From the NCBI GenBank assembly GCA_003508835.1, contig PUFA01000034.1:5978501-6042500 (forward strand): a DNA stretch of 64,000 bases. The letters are read 5' to 3'. Positions 25,016 to 39,300 of the stretch are shown here, one piece after another. The notes under the pieces are model-generated. The model saw only the letters and a list, made by a program, of their open reading frames with translations. It ran no database searches and was not told where the DNA came from. Origin of the DNA: Eonycteris spelaea. Its lineage: Eukaryota; Chordata; Mammalia; Chiroptera; Pteropodidae. The translations under genes and the position numbers were made by a program. Every line of letters begins with the position of its first letter. Positions within the stretch are counted from its first letter, which is position 1.

Positions 25016-26144
25016 GAGAGTCCCGACTATCATCAGGAAATGTCAGCTTCTCTTCCCTTCTCCCAAGGCTGTTATGGTTCCTCTCTCCCTCTCCCTCATC
25101 TCTCTTCCTTCACATGTATTCAAAGTTAGCCTCATCTTATGTCCCCTATTAAATATATTTGATTCACATTCTGAAAGCCCCAAAGTGTCTGCTATGAGTC
25201 CAGTCATTCAACAAATATACGTTGAGCAGTTACCATCTTCCAGGTGCTATTATGGCACTGGGGATGAATCTGAGAATAAAAAAAAAGACAAAATCTCTGT
25301 TGTCATGGGCTTGTACGGTAGATAAGCACATGGTGATGCGAATGCATCGGCTGCTCCCAGGATAGCAGTGTCCTTTCACGGTTAGTTGGTGTCCTGGCAC
25401 ATTTGGAAGTTCCACTGACTAATGGGAGACCAGTTAGGTTTTTGCAGATTGGTCCATCCAGTCGTCCATTCCTCCAGCCAGCCAGCATTGAATTAAAATG
25501 CACTGAGAAACTCCTAGGTATTAGGACTATGATCCGTGATGAGGCATTCCCCTTCTAAGAGGAGACCACAGCAACACTCCATCTTAATAAAATACCCTTC
25601 ATCACAATACTTGTGGAGAGGAATTGCATCATGTATCTATTCTGAGCTTAAAATGCAAATATCTCTGGTTTTCTTTAATTTTTGACTGTAATTCCTAATC
25701 GTTTAAACTATTGAGTACAATTTGAATGATTAAACCAACTCGTGTATTCTTTCCAAAACAATAATTTGTTTTCCTGGGGATTGCTTCTAGAATGCACCTA
25801 AAAAAGTGTTTTAAAGGATGGATTTAGGGATGGGAAAAGATCTGGGCATTCAAAGTGATTCTCTGATTTCTAATGATTTTGAAACTATCATGGAACAGTT
25901 TCTACCATGTTGTTTCACCACTTACTCAGAAAACTGGTCCCCAGCACTGAGTTAGTTTATCCGGTTTTTATCCAGAAATTTAAAAATAGCTCGTAATGTT
26001 CAAAGCTCCCAATTTTTTCTCTCTAGTCAGTTCTCTTCGCTGTACAGGTACAGTGAAGCCAAAGTTTTTAAGATGAGACTTTTTAATTCTTTGAGCCAAA
26101 GAGATCTTTTATCAAAGTACAGAGTTCTTTGAGTCAAACTTGTT

Positions 26145-26700
26145 TCTTTATTGAGATAAAGTTCACAAAATACTATTCACCTTTTGACTCTTTTAATTAT
26201 AATTCAGTGGTTTTCAGTACATTCATAATGTTGTGCAACCATCACCACTAATTCCAGAACATTCATCACCTCTAAAAGAAACCCTCTACCTCCCAATTCT
26301 CCTCCCCGCCCCCCAACCTCTGACAACAACTAATCTATTTTCTGTATGTATGGATTTGCCTATTTTGGATATTTCACATATATGAACTCATACCATATGT
26401 GACTTCTTAGCATAATGTTTTCAGAGCTCATCCATTTTGTAGCATGCATCAGTACTTCATTATTTTCATGGTCGAACCCATTATAAGGATATAGCACATT
26501 TTGCTTATCCAGTCATCAGTTGATGAATATTTGGGTTGTTTTTGTTTTGGGGGCCATTATGAATAATGTTGTTATGAATTTTCATCTACAAGTTTATGTG
26601 TATTGTCAGTCCTCTCATTTATATACCTAGGAATGGAATTGCTAGGTCATATGGTAACTCTATGTTTAACTTTTTGAGGAATTGTCAAAATGTTTTCATA
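26145..26700 (-). repeat. L1 3' end, reversed
   Basis: Read on the minus strand this is the end of L1 ORF2 and the 3' UTR of an old mammalian L1: plus-strand landmarks are 'ttattgagataaagttcac' (26149), 'gtgcaaccatcaccactaat' (26233), 'atggatttgcctattttgga' (26350), 'catcagttgatgaatatttg' and 'tggaattgctaggtcatatg'. It lies about 0.6 kb before COL4A4 exon 2. Confidence 0.85.
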
Positions 26701-27279
26701 ACAGTTGTACCGTTTTAAATAATATATATATATATATAATTTCCTGTATGTGTACAGGATGTGTATTTCTACACTAGAGGGTTCCTTTCCTAGTTTCAAT
26801 ATTTAAAACACTTAAGTGACTTTTAACTCAGATTTTAAGAAAAAGGATTAAATAGATTTAGGATTAAAAAATTTTAAAGGATTAAAAAATTCCACTTAGC
26901 AAAATTAAGCAATAATTTTTAAGCAAGCATTTTATATTTATAGACATAGGTATATCTTTTTATTTCTCAAATATATAATTATAACGGATAAAGAATTTGA
27001 GAATGTTTTTACTTATAAGAATAAAAAAGAAAATTTATTCAGTTTAACCATCACGAAGGAAAGATTATGTCAAAAAACCGTTGAAGTTCCCCTTTAGAAA
27101 ATATTTTCATCACTGACTATGAATAATGAAAGTAGTTTTTTCAACATTATAATCCATACTGTGTTTTAAGAGATATGTTTATATTTAACATATACAGACT
27201 TTAAATCCAGGACATAGGACCTCGCTTATTAATGGGAGTCATCTGGAAGAGAAGAGAAGACTGGAAGTTGTTTTTTCAG

Positions 27280-27367
27280 TACGCAGACTGACTGTGCAGT
27301 AAGCCATGCACGTGGAGCTAGTGAGATGCTTTTTTAGGAGGACCAAGCCCCTGGCCACAAATCCCTG
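27280..27367 (+). CDS. COL4A4: COL4A4 exon 2: 5' UTR end, start codon, first part of signal peptide (CDS from 27306)
   Basis: The acceptor TTTTTTCAG ends at 27279 and the donor TG|GTGAGT follows 27367. The reading frame from ATG 27306 gives [20 protein letters not shown] plus the first two bases of Trp. This aligns without gaps to human residues 4-23 (RC-F-R-TK-LAT-P conserved). The ancestral ATG three codons earlier is CAG here, and the next codon is TAA, in frame, so 27306 is the only usable start. Phase at the exit is 2, as in human. Confidence 0.9.
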
Positions 27368-30300
27368 GTGAGTGTCTTCAGAACGGTCACTTGCTTTTAT
27401 CCAATAACGTCTCCTCAATGTTGGTTCTGTAGGGATGAGTTATATTAATACATCATGTGTCAAAAAGCCAATCGTTTTAGAAATATATGCATTATGCCTG
27501 CCATTTTGTGACTCATTTTTAATCATTAAACACCAGTCCTCTCTAGTATCCTTGACTTTCACCCACATAATCACCCAATGGGAAGATGCTCATCTAAAGG
27601 CTGGAGATTCTTGCTCTCTTACTAAGTTGAATAGCAAAATCCTTCCTATATGTCTGGAATAGCAAGTCCCTATAACTAGCAGAGCCATAATGACACACTT
27701 AATGAGTGTTGTAGTCCATGTGACTCCCTCCAAAGATGTCCATGTCATAACCCCTGGACACTGTGATACGTTCTGTTACGAGGCAAGAGGGGATTATGGT
27801 TTCAGATGGAATTAAGATCGCTAAGCAGCTGACTTTTCAGGGGGAGACTGTCCTGGATTATCAGAGTGGGCCCAGCGTCCTTGGAAGCGAAAGAAGGAGG
27901 TAAGACGGTGAGCTTCAGGGAAGCGACATGATGATGGACACGGAGGTCGGGGTGATGCAGCAAGAGAGAGGAGGCTCCACCTGCCATTGCCGGCTTTGAA
28001 GATGGAAGGGAGTGGATGCCAAGGAATGCAGCTTTTGGAATCTGACAAAGGCGGGAAAATGGATTCTCTGGGCACCTCCGGAAGGATCACAGCGCTGCCA
28101 GCACCTTGATTTTCGCCAGTGAGACCCGTTTTGCCCTTGTGACTTCCAGGACCACAGAGAGGACGTTTGTGTTGTTTTCAGCCACTGAGTTTGCGGGGGT
28201 GTGTTACAGCACCGGGAGGAGACTAATACGAGGTGGTTAGAAGAGACTCAAAAAGATGTCGGGAGTTAAGGCCGAGAAGTGTTAACCAGTGAAAAACATG
28301 AGAAGTCTTGAAGCTGATGAACGTGTAACATGGGAAGTGAAGGACCAAGAGGGTGCTGAGAAGGAAATTGTATTCATTTCAGAAATGCAGTCAAGTCTTA
28401 CTTATTTAGCGCGGGCGTGGACGGAACTGCAAAGTAATCTTAATTTTGAATGGTTCTTCGAAGAAGGAAAAACGAATTGTCTTGCTTTTCACTACGTGCG
28501 GCAGCAGGAGGAAGAAGCGGAGGAAGGAAGAAGGAACGGCGACAGGATTCAGACCTGACCCGAGCCCGTGTTGCTCACCTGTGACCTGTTGGGCATCTTC
28601 TCAACATTTCTAAGTCAGTTTTCTCCTGTGTAAAATGTGTAAAAAAGAAAAAAACAAAAGCCGGAACTGCTATACAATGGAATAGATTCCCGTTTCCAGA
28701 TGTCCAAAGCGATAAGGACCCAGTTAACAAACAGTAGCTGTAAATGCTTTCACTTGATTTAAAACAGTTTATTCTCAGTGTCAAAACCCCTTTCACTTTT
28801 TAAATTCCATTTTTTCCCCCTCTCTCTTAATTTAGTTAGTTCCCTGAAATGCTACCCTGGCCTTTATTGGAATTTTCATGAATTCCAGTAGAATTCTAAT
28901 AGCATAGGTCGGGAGGAGAGGAACGGCAGTGTCAAAGGCAGCGAGTGCGGGCCAGCCCCCACCCCTTCCATCTCCTGTCTCCCAGTCAAGGGGATGATAG
29001 CTCTGTGACCTTCTAGAGTGTGCATCAGCGTCTCTGCACAAGAGCAAGGAGCAGAGGGTAGAGAAGGGAGGCTCACCTAGGACCCTGACGTTTCAGAGAG
29101 GAGATGAGGACAGAACAAAGGACAGAGCTGGCAGAGAAATGACAACCCAGGCCGGGCCCCAGTTCTCCTCCCGCCCTTGGGGATGATGTGACCTGAAGCC
29201 CCACCTCCATTGTCACTGTTTTAAGGGTGGATGAGGCAGCTCTTGGACACATGTGAGATGAAGTAAATGCACGCGTGGATGTTAGTGGTTGTCTTCGTTC
29301 CGGCTGCTCTGACCAATACCATGGACTGGGAGGTGTGTTAGCAACGAGCATCTCCCTCTTGCAGTTCTGGAGGGATCTGAGATTAGGGGACCGGCTTGGT
29401 CGGTTCTGGTGAAGGCCCTCTTCCAAGGTGCAGGCTGCTGGCTGCTCGTTGTGTCTTCGCATGGCGGAAAGAGGGTGAGAGAGTTCTCTGGCCCCTTTTG
29501 TTGAGCGCAGGGATCCCATTCAGGAGGGCTCCACCCTCATGACCTAATCACCTCCCCAAAGCTCCACCTCCTAATGCTATCACATTGAGAGGGGGAGGAT
29601 TTCATCGTATGCATTGGTGGGGTGAGGGGGTGGGGGTTGTACAAATATTCAGTCTACACAGCAGTCTCTTTTGGTTGAATCGCTCCTCTGTTAAAATTTA
29701 TTTATAATAACAATGTCACGCCAATGAGATTTTTGTCTCATTTATAAGACCCTGACCTACCTAACTCTTCCCTAACTGGCCGTATTATTACCCTTGCCTC
29801 CCAAACCATCTCCCAGCCCAGTTAAGCTTTCTTCCATCCTCCCTGTTTCCAGTTGGTTCCTTTTAATGGCATCCGGGATACACTGGTCTTCGCACTGTCC
29901 CCAAGCAAAAACTGTCTCTTTCCCTCTCTCCTCTAGTTTTCTTTCCAAGAGTCTCCCTTCACTCATCTACCCAGCCAGGTCTCCCCTTCAGTGCTTCCAT
30001 GATACCGAGCACAATGAGGACCCCATAAAGGGGCGTGAGTACTTTTTGACTGATTGATAAGGGGAAGGGAAAGGTAATAAAGACAGCCAGAGAGAGGGTA
30101 ACATTTATTTGTCACTGATGACAATCAGCTGGTGACAGCAGCCCATTGGACATAAAAAGGAGCTTTCTGGAACTGATTCCTTTGTTCTTTTTCTTTTTGA
30201 TTTGGTTTGCATGAAATGAACAGTTTAAATTAATCGGCATTTTTGCTTTTTTCTAGGTTGTTTATATTTATTCTCTTTTCTGTACAACATGTATATGGGG

Positions 30301-33300
30301 TAAGTACATTAATTAGCTCTGATTGCATTATTCACATTATTCACATCGAATGCATTATTTCTGTTATAATTTTAAACAAGTCACTCTCTGGGATTCAGTT
30401 TTCTCATCTGTAAAATGAGGGGTTGGACTAGATAAATTCAAATTTTACAGTCCAGACTACTTAACAAACTGCCTTCAATTGGTATTGGAGTTTTCTTTCT
30501 TTTATAATATAACCCTTTTTTAAAAAACCTTTTTAGGAGGCAGTAAACACCTGGGCCATTTCAGGATTATATCAAGAAGTATAAGAAGAAATTTGAACAT
30601 TTTAACTTTGGAGAAAGATAAGCTTAAGGCATTCTTTAATAACATCTGTTTCTTTTGTTTCTCACTGAAGACTCAAACCCAACCTCAGAGGCTTCTGGGA
30701 AATTCTATGGGCTGCCTGTAACTCAGGTTTAAATCCCTCTACTGAACACATCACTGTCTATCCTCTCCAGCTTGGATCCACCCAATTCAGTTTCTGTGAT
30801 GCAAGTTATCTTGGGTCTTTTCAAAATAAATCAAATAGAAAGTTTCCTCTATTCTCCTTTTCCTCCCAGTCAGGAACAGAAAGCACATGTGTCCAGGAAT
30901 GAGAAGCCTTTGGTTGTTGGCTCTGACGATGATTGATTTCTGAACCTACCCAAGATTCCATTTTCTCCTTAGTGAAGTAGGGATGGTGAGACTTGCCCAA
31001 CTTAGTTCACAGGGCATTTGAGAGCATCATCTGAAATAATAAATGGAAATACACAGGAATACATGCGTATGACTTTTTCTACTTTTCTTACTGGATTATC
31101 CTAAGTTTATTTTTGTATTATATTCTTTCTTTCTTTTATGAAAGTCTACAGAGTCTCCAATTTCCCTTCCTTCGTTTCTTATGTTCTCTATATAGTGAAT
31201 CTCATTCCTGAACCAAAGATTGTTCTGGCCTGGCCCACCTACCAGCTTGTGGTGTGCAGAGATATCAGTGACTCACACCGAGAGAGTCTATGTTATAGTT
31301 GGTTTTTAGCGGTAGAGATGTAGGTTTATGCAGTATCTATGGAAAGCATTTTGGCATTATCCTTCAGGATTTTAAGCGCATATACCTGCGGACACAGAAA
31401 TTTCCCATTTTGGAATATGTAATACATATTTATACTAACTTCTGCATAAAGATAAACAAATGTATAATAATACTAGTTTTGGGTCATGTTTAGTAGCAAA
31501 AGAAAGGAGATAGCTAAATGTCTATCAATAAGGGGTGATTAAAGAAGTTACAGTACTTTGTTGGATCATCATATGTGTATTACTTCAGAATGATTTTTGC
31601 AGACTTCTGATTAAGTGAAAACAGCAAGGTACATGGAAATACACCATTTGGGCAAAAATAAAACAAGACTAAAATCACCAAAAAAGTGTGTGCGTGAGTA
31701 TGCATGTGTCCACACCCACTTGACGATTGTGTAAATATGTTCATAAATACCCTGACACAGACTTGAAGAGATGAATTACCTCTAGATGAGGGCATGGGGG
31801 ACCCAGGTTGGGAGAGAAAATATCTTTTCCCATTACACTCTTTTTCACTATTTGCATTTTTTTATTACATGCTTATGTTATTTATTTTTCAAAAAAAAAT
31901 AGACGAGGACAGACTATTAATCTAGAAAAGAACATTTTTTTCTTGAACTTTCTATGCCATACATATTTGTTTAAAAATATGATATAAAACAGAGAGTGAC
32001 TTTTCCTTTTTTTCTCTTTGAAAAAGTGACACTGTTTTTTGAGGCTGTCACTGTACTCCCACTGAATACGGTTTATGCTTTGCATGTTGGCTGTCTGAGA
32101 TGTGTCCTTAGCCTCATTTTATTAGGTTTCTACATGTTGTTAAGGTACAGCTGCTTCCTCTATAAGTGCCTCCCCCTTTTAAAGTGATGTTTATTGAGAT
32201 ATGTCTACTGTAGGAGAACTTTGCAGAGACTAAAAATCATCTCTTGCTTTTCCCTTTCATTGGTCCAAGTCAAAGCTTTATATACAACTAACTATTCCTG
32301 TTTATTAGAACCTGTTAATCTGTTTTAAACTGAGTCTTCTCTGAAATGTAATTTTGCTACAAACATCTCAGTGATGATTGGCACAATTCAGTAAAAAAAA
32401 AAAAAACAAAAACAATAAAAAAAAACTTGCCTTTATTTTCCAGCCATCTAATCAAATGACCTTTTTTTCCCCCTGGTTGTTTTGATATTTCAGTGAACAC
32501 ATAGTAATGAACCCAACCTTAAATGAACCCGACTGTTCAGACTAGTTATTTTAAGTGCTTTCATGCTGTCCTGACCTGAACTCAGGCTTTATTTATTTAT
32601 TTATTTATTTATTATTTATTTATTTATTCATTATTATCTATTTATTTATTATTTTTGAGCCTTCCCAGGCTTTTGAACTTAATAATTCTGCATCATAGAA
32701 AACAATGTTACTCAAAATTCAAGAGAAATTATTTCTGAAACTTCGAATACCTTTTTAAACTTAAATTACCTAATCACTTGGCTCTTGTCAAAGTTCAAAT
32801 TCTTATATGCTTTTAATGACCCATAAGAATGTTTATAAAGATACTTTTTTTATTAATGTGTAATGTAAAGATATTTTCTTTTCGATGGTTTTTGAACATA
32901 TTTTTTCAGAAAAAAGGTGTCTAAATTGTGTGATTGAAAAGAAAAAGTAAAAATATATATAAAATATATATATAACATATATGTATATGTGTGTACATTC
33001 ATACGTACACATATATATTCATGTTATTTACATCCATACCTGTGTACATACATAAGTATGGATTTATACATATATATCTATCTTCCATCAGAACTATAAA
33101 TATTAGTTTAACTGTCTTATGTCCCCCCTAAAGGCTTAAGTTTACAGCCTTGGATTTAAAAAGTTCCATTAATTATAGAAATGTGTGGTAATATATTACA
33201 CGTCGTAGTGAGGGCTGGACCAGGCAAGATCACGAACTAGGCAGAGTTTGTCCTTGATGCCGACTAATATTTCTGTCCGTGCCCTCGGCTCCTAGCACCT

Positions 33301-36300
33301 GGAGCTGCCGTCAGCACCACTCACGCGCAGAGCCCATTTCACTGCAGGGCATCACGGACGCTGTTTGTCATCAAGGGATCTGCTTATGGAAAGTTACTCT
33401 GGGAATGTACTTGTGTCTTAAAGTGACTGATGACTCCAGATAGAGATAATGAGGAGGATTTAAGAAGGGGAGACTAATTTTCCCCAAAGGGCACGTGTGT
33501 GCGTGCACACGTGCGTGTGTATGTGTGGATATATAGATACATACATACATATATCTGTGTTAGTCTCCTTGTCTCAGATTCAAAGGTAAAAGTATGCTGT
33601 GGAATTCTCATGAGTTAGGTAAACCAAGACTGCTTGTTAGCGATGTGTTAATCATTTACCCCGCTGAGGGATGAGTATGGTGTACTGAATCAGATGCTTC
33701 ACTTTCCAGAGTGGGAAGAAGTTCATTGGCCTTTGCGGAGGAAGAGATTGCTCTGTTTGCCAGTGCTTTCCTGAAAAGGGGTCTCGGGTAAGTGACTGGA
33801 AAGTCGCCCTGGATATTGGGGGGAGGGGCATTGGGGAGCTTCAGTCGAGAGAGAGAAGTTCTAGAGATTGTCTGTACTACATCCCACGGACAGCAGCAGC
33901 AATGTATCATTGCCTTAAAAATTTGTTGAGGGGGTTAATTAACCTCATGTAACGTGTTCTTACCATAAGAAAAAATTTAAAAAATCAACGTGGACAGATA
34001 CTGAATTTTGAGCCATTGTGATTATTTAACATTAAGTGGTTCCAGATTCTTAACATGTTCTGAGAGTCGGCAATGTTTATATCTTTCGTAATCAAAATTC
34101 TATACATTCCGATATGCAATACCAATTATATCAGACTGTGTGTCGGGCTTAGAAGATAGTCACTCAATGTTTTACAACACTTGTGTTGAGAATTGCCTTA
34201 TGTAGAAAGGGTCCCAGTGTTAAGTGCCACATACTGGGCTGCCATCTTGACATTCATGTTGCACATCAGCATTTTAAAGGCTCTGAGAAGTACTGCAATG
34301 GGTAAAAAAATAAAATAAAATAAAGGCCTGTTTAACTTTGTTTAAAGCATTGTTTCCAGACATTAGACCACAAGCATCTTTTTTTAGATAATACCCATTC
34401 AAATCCTGTGGAATAGTTCTATAATTGAAGCAATAGGTGCTTTTCTTATGTGCTTCGGATATTGCAAGACATTTATAGACCTGAGAAAGTGATCGCCCTG
34501 GTAAATCTAGTACCCATCTGCCACCCTACATAGTTATTATGATATTATTCACCGTATCCTTGTGACTATTTTTATAACTGATAATTTATACTCATGATAT
34601 AGTTTAAAAACGAATGACACAAATCAGGAAGTCCTGGGGATGTGGTGTACAGTGTGGTATCTATAGTAAATATCACTCTACATTGGGTTGCTAACGGACT
34701 AATCTTAAAAGTTCTCATTGCAAGAAAAAGATTGGTAGCTATGTGTGGTGATGGATGTCAGCTAGATTTATCACGGTGATCCTTTTGCAATGTATACATG
34801 TATCAAATCATGTTGTAGAACTGAAAGTAATATTATATGTCAATTATATCTCAATAATTTTACTTAAAAGCAGGGATACTAAAAACTAGTAATCTAAGAA
34901 ATGTTTTGGCCTTTTCTATGTAAATATCTACATTATTTAGGGAATTAAAAAGCCCGGCTTTTGTGTGAGGTTGTTAATATGAACATGTTAAGATTGTATA
35001 GGTAAAAAATAAAAGTCAGTGCATATAAAATTTAAGACCTATTGAGATTGACACCCAAGAAAATGGGATTGATCAGCTGAGTGGCAGGAAGGGAATGAAT
35101 GGGCATCCCACAAGACGGGAAGAGTTGCTCGGGTAAGACCAGCTTGCTGTGGTCCTCAGACTTAAATGAGGCCGAGAAAATTGTTTTAGTGGGGACATTT
35201 GGTGATGTCTAGAGACATTTTTTGGTTGTCACCACTGGGTGGAGGAGGGCGCTACTGGTTCTAGTGGGTGGTGGCCAGGGATGCTGCTCAGTATCCCTCA
35301 AGGCATAGGACAGTCCCCATAGCAAAGACTTGCTGAGGTCCCAAACCTACAACAGCTCCGTGAGGCCACTATGATGATTATTTCCCTCTAGCAATACCCG
35401 GTGCCAAAAATCCAAGCGTTTTAAATAACTGGCTGGTATGTGGAAGAAACAGGAAGTCCGCGCGGGTATCCGGCTTCCATCCCGGCCTGTGCCCCGGGAC
35501 CAATGGGAAGATGCTACGCTGCTGTTCCAAGACCGGTTTTAGTCATAACGTTGTGAACTTAGGCGGGCACTTCAATCTGTGCAAGGCTCAGTTTCCTCAT
35601 ATTTACACCATTGGTCCCTTCTCTTCGGTTTCCTCGGGCCGCGCAACAATCACAAGCCATCGCAGGCGCAGAGGGTGTGTTTGTGTCCCCTGCACAGTCT
35701 CCAGCCCGTGGGTGAGGAGGGCCAGGGAGGGGCTGCACTCTGCTGTCTGCGCGCCCGTTTCTGGGTGGTCAGGGAGAGCAGTGTGTGGAGCGCCCGTCAA
35801 CCTCTGCCCTTTCCAAGACAGATGGGTCCCCCGTGAAGGCTGCAAGTGGACGTTGCCGGTGACATTTTCCAGCTGGGAATTTGGGAGTGTGGAATTTATG
35901 CATAGCTGGGAGGTGGTTTGGGAGGCGGGCGCTCCAAGTCCTCGGCAGCCAGCCGACTCCCATGCCATCTCTTGAGCCACTGTGACAGCTCGAGGTGGAC
36001 TATAAAAATAAGAAAACACCGAATTCCAGAGGGCTGAGCATCCACTGGAGGCGGCACAGCCCACGGGGGCATAGGCAGGCACTCTTAAGAAAGAAATCAT
36101 ATGTACTCTCTTATGGCTTAATGCCTGAGTGAGTAAGTAGTATGTTTAGGCTCCAGATCAAAACTGCTGTGTCTAAGCAGTTGTTGGGGAGCCAGGCCTC
36201 CCATGGAATGACCGAGGTGAGGGTTTCAGCTGGATTTTGAAGCTGGATGTGTCTCAGGCCGGAGCCAAGGGCGGCTCCTTCGAAGCCAGCAGAATGCAGT

Positions 36301-39300
36301 TCAGCCACTGGACACCACAGCCCAGCCTCGGCATGTGCTTCCTCAGTAATCACTGTCGCTTCCCCTTTGACCCTCTCCAGTGGCTCCAGTGGTGCCCCTC
36401 ATTCTCCCTTAGACATAATCTGAACATTGCCACCTCTCTGCCCTTTTTTGGGGTGCCTTCCCACTTCTGGCCAGCCTCCATCTTTCTTGTCCTCCCAGAG
36501 AAGCTCTGTGGAGACGCCACCCCGCGACGAGGCGTCCTGCTGATCCCAGCCAGTGCTGATGTTCCCTGGCGGCATCCTTTCCTCCCATGGTACTTCTCAT
36601 ACTCAGGTCTATAGCTCTGTTTCTGAGCGTGGACTTGCCTGACCCTCTTGATTAGATTGATTAGATTGGAAACACATGTGGACACGTGTGACACGTCGAT
36701 GTGGCTTCCTGGTCTACAGTAGACACCGTAGAAATATAAGATGCCTGCTCTTATTTCTCCCCTTTGAGAACTGGGCATCATTTCTGGTACTTCTTTGAGA
36801 CCATCACAGTAGATGGGCACCTGATAGCTAGTTACTATACAGAAATCAATAAATTAAAATTCAGACTCCAGCCTGGACAACAGGGTTTGGAAGCCTGAGC
36901 TGGTGGCCAGGCGGTATGAAGCACGCATGTAAGGACACCTCCCATATCCAAAAGAAGGGGGAACAGAATCATAGGGTGCCATCCCTGAGTCTCCCCCCGC
37001 CCCCATGCACAGTGTGTGAACCTGTCACGAAATGAGCCATCTCACATAGTTCAGATTCCCTTGTGCAGTTCAGGCAGGGCCCGTAATAAGCACTTTGAGC
37101 AGCAGTGACAGACATGACCGTTGCTGTACTTGGATGTTCTAAGGGTTTGGCGGCATCCTGGAAAGAACTCGAGTCTTAGGGCAGGAGACTGGGGCTTCTC
37201 CCTTTGGTCTCTTTTGGGCTCAGAGCCCTCACCTGAGGAATAGGGGTTTGTCCTCGTGAGCTGGGCCTGTCCGTCCCAGCCCTAACAGCCTGTGGTTCTG
37301 TGATGAGGAGGTATAGCTTTTCATCTATTACAGCTGTGTAAGTGGCATCCCAAAATATTTTGTGGCTAATCCACCACATTTCCCCAAACCTCATTATAGT
37401 CCCTCTTTAAGGATGTGATGGGTAGCATTGGGCAGAATTTTAAATTATTTGTTAACAGTTTCAAGGGAGAAAACTTCCCTGGTTTTGATGGCTGTCTCCT
37501 TGTGGGAAAATTACTTGTCTTTGTAGACTATGATGGGATCTTTCAGTAAGTTCTGCTTTAGTAACTCGCATGATAATAAAGACACCTTCTGTAGTTTTCT
37601 TCTGGAATAAAATATCCATATTGTTTTCCACTCAAGGACATAGAGCAACAGTAAAATTCCACAACTTTATAATTTAGTGATTTTATATATAAGGTCAAAT
37701 GGCTTAAAACTTAAGACCTGTCTTAGTTTTTTTGTTTGTTTATTTGTTTGTTTTGTTTGTTTGTTTTAACTAAACTCACACATTTGCAAACCAGTCTTTC
37801 CTTTGGAAATTTTAAATCACTAAAACATGTATTTTTCTTGCAATCTTATTCACTTATTCCTTACACTTCTTAAGAGTCTGCATTCCATGATAAAAAGGGA
37901 ATTTACTTGGGAAATTTTAATTATTGTGAACATTTTTAATTAAATTATTTGTGCACGAAGCTCTAGAACAGTCTCTTCATCACTCGCATGGCTGTGTTGT
38001 AATACACTCCATAACCGTGGCCTGATAAATGGCTCAGAGCAATTATTGTTATGTCCCAAGTTCATATAAGTCAATTATGTTGTATTTTGATGTAAGCAAG
38101 TTCAATGACAACTGAGAAGTTGGCCAGTTCCGTCCGTCACCAACCCCTTAGCTTTTTGATTCTGCGTTCTCCTTTTTCTCACTTTCTCCTCAAAGAACCA
38201 GCTCCGAAGCTCACGCTGTCTCTGCTGGAGAATTCTCTGATAAATGACACTCTCTGAGGGGACAGACCAGGTGTCTTCAGGGGACAGTAGCTCACCTGAG
38301 TAAGGGGCCCCAGATGTGACACTTGGCTCTGAGGACCATAGGGAATTGGGCAGAGCATTTGTCATGTAAAGGCATCAGAATTTGGAATTTTCTTTCTTTT
38401 CTTTTTTTTTTTTAGCACACAGTGCCTAACAATTAAACAAATTTCCCAGTAGAATGCAGCCCAGCAGCTGCAGGTGGTCACCTTGGCCTGGCTTGTTGAC
38501 GTGTTCCCCGTCAGGAGTATTAACCTTGATTTTTGAAGAATGAAAAACTTGCGAAAGTTAAAAGAATGACTCTTCAGTCCTAGGATTTCTGATGTAGGTG
38601 CCCGAGGAAGTGTTTCTGAACAGGGCGTGGCGGTCCAGGAGGCAGAGGGAGGAGACGTGCCTCTCATTTTACACTGTCTGGCTCATTACTCATCACAGTG
38701 GGAGCAGGAGCGGTAGCGCTGGCATCTTCACAGAAAAACGGCTGAAAGTTACTAACGCAGCTCTCGGTGTGCTGATGCATCTCTCTCTTTAAACCTGGCG
38801 TTTGCGCTTGAGAAAGAAGAGAGAAAACAAGATCGATTATGTTTGCCTCCTGAGCTGCAGAACGTAGCGTTTTCCAAGCAGGCCAGGTGCACAAAACCTC
38901 ACCTGGGAATCCTGGCTGCAGTGTGGGCCTGAGGGTAGGTTTGAGCGTGTTTGGCCGTCAGTCACCTCATTAAGTTGCCCGTGATTCGCCTCTGGTCTCA
39001 CGTGGAGTTCAACTCCATAGCAACGACTGCTGAGCTCTGCGACCCGGCGTGAACCCAGGCCTGGCCGGTGCAGAGCTCAGCGAGGGTGGGACCACTCTGA
39101 ACGCGGAGGCTCAAGGTCGTCACTGGAGTGGAGGCGACCTTGTCGTTGGTGAGAGATGAGGGCTAACAACACAGGTCCACCCCTCAGCGGGGTGTGTTCC
39201 CTCCGCTGTGACTCTGAGAACACTCCATAGTGCAAGGGGCCACCTGCCCACATGAGTTAAAATGCTGAATCACAAAGGGGTTTTGTTTTTGTTTTTGGAA

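Larger units (their letters stand above)
15513..27279 (+). other. COL4A4: COL4A4 intron 1 (left end approximate)
   Basis: Non-coding. It contains MIR copies (16.74, 19.75, 20.39, 24.85 kb), an MER5-like piece (17.1 kb), two reversed L1 fragments (19.0 and 26.15 kb), a T/C-rich tract at 23.49-23.54 kb and the 22.29-kb inverted repeat. Large parts (17.3-18.9, 20.6-22.2, 22.4-24.8 kb) hold only unremarkable unique sequence. No collagen exon is present. Confidence 0.7.
27368..30256 (+). other. COL4A4: COL4A4 intron 2
   Basis: It holds two MaLR-like LTRs in opposite orientation (27.72 and 29.29 kb). Between them, 28250-29270 is unique sequence with one open frame I do not believe (see rejected items). 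Confidence 0.85.
30300..33709 (+). other. COL4A4: COL4A4 intron 3
   Basis: AT-rich non-coding sequence with a MIR tail (about 30.37-30.44 kb), an L1/HAL1 fragment (31.33-31.87 kb), a TTTA microsatellite (32.59-32.66 kb) and an (AT)/(ACAT)-rich stretch at 32.95-33.08 kb, then a short CA/TG alternating tract at 33.49-33.53 kb. Confidence 0.85.

Noticed and set aside
26020..26060. Exon-like sequence with TTTTTTCTCTCTAG acceptor and a GTACAG donor
   Set aside because: The enclosed 20 or so bases encode nothing matching COL4A4 and no known exon is expected here; could at most be a rare untranslated exon.
28289..28558. 89-codon frame with a plausible-looking acidic composition
   Set aside because: Starts with GTG rather than ATG, has no splice signals in a useful phase and no family resemblance; lies just after a MaLR LTR. 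Chance frame.
35511..36100. 154-codon plus and 165-codon minus frames
   Set aside because: They mirror each other over the same GC-rich intronic DNA; no recognisable domain and no exon-like structure.
36237..36820. 125-codon plus and 156-codon minus frames
   Set aside because: Same situation: complementary accidental frames within COL4A4 intron 4.
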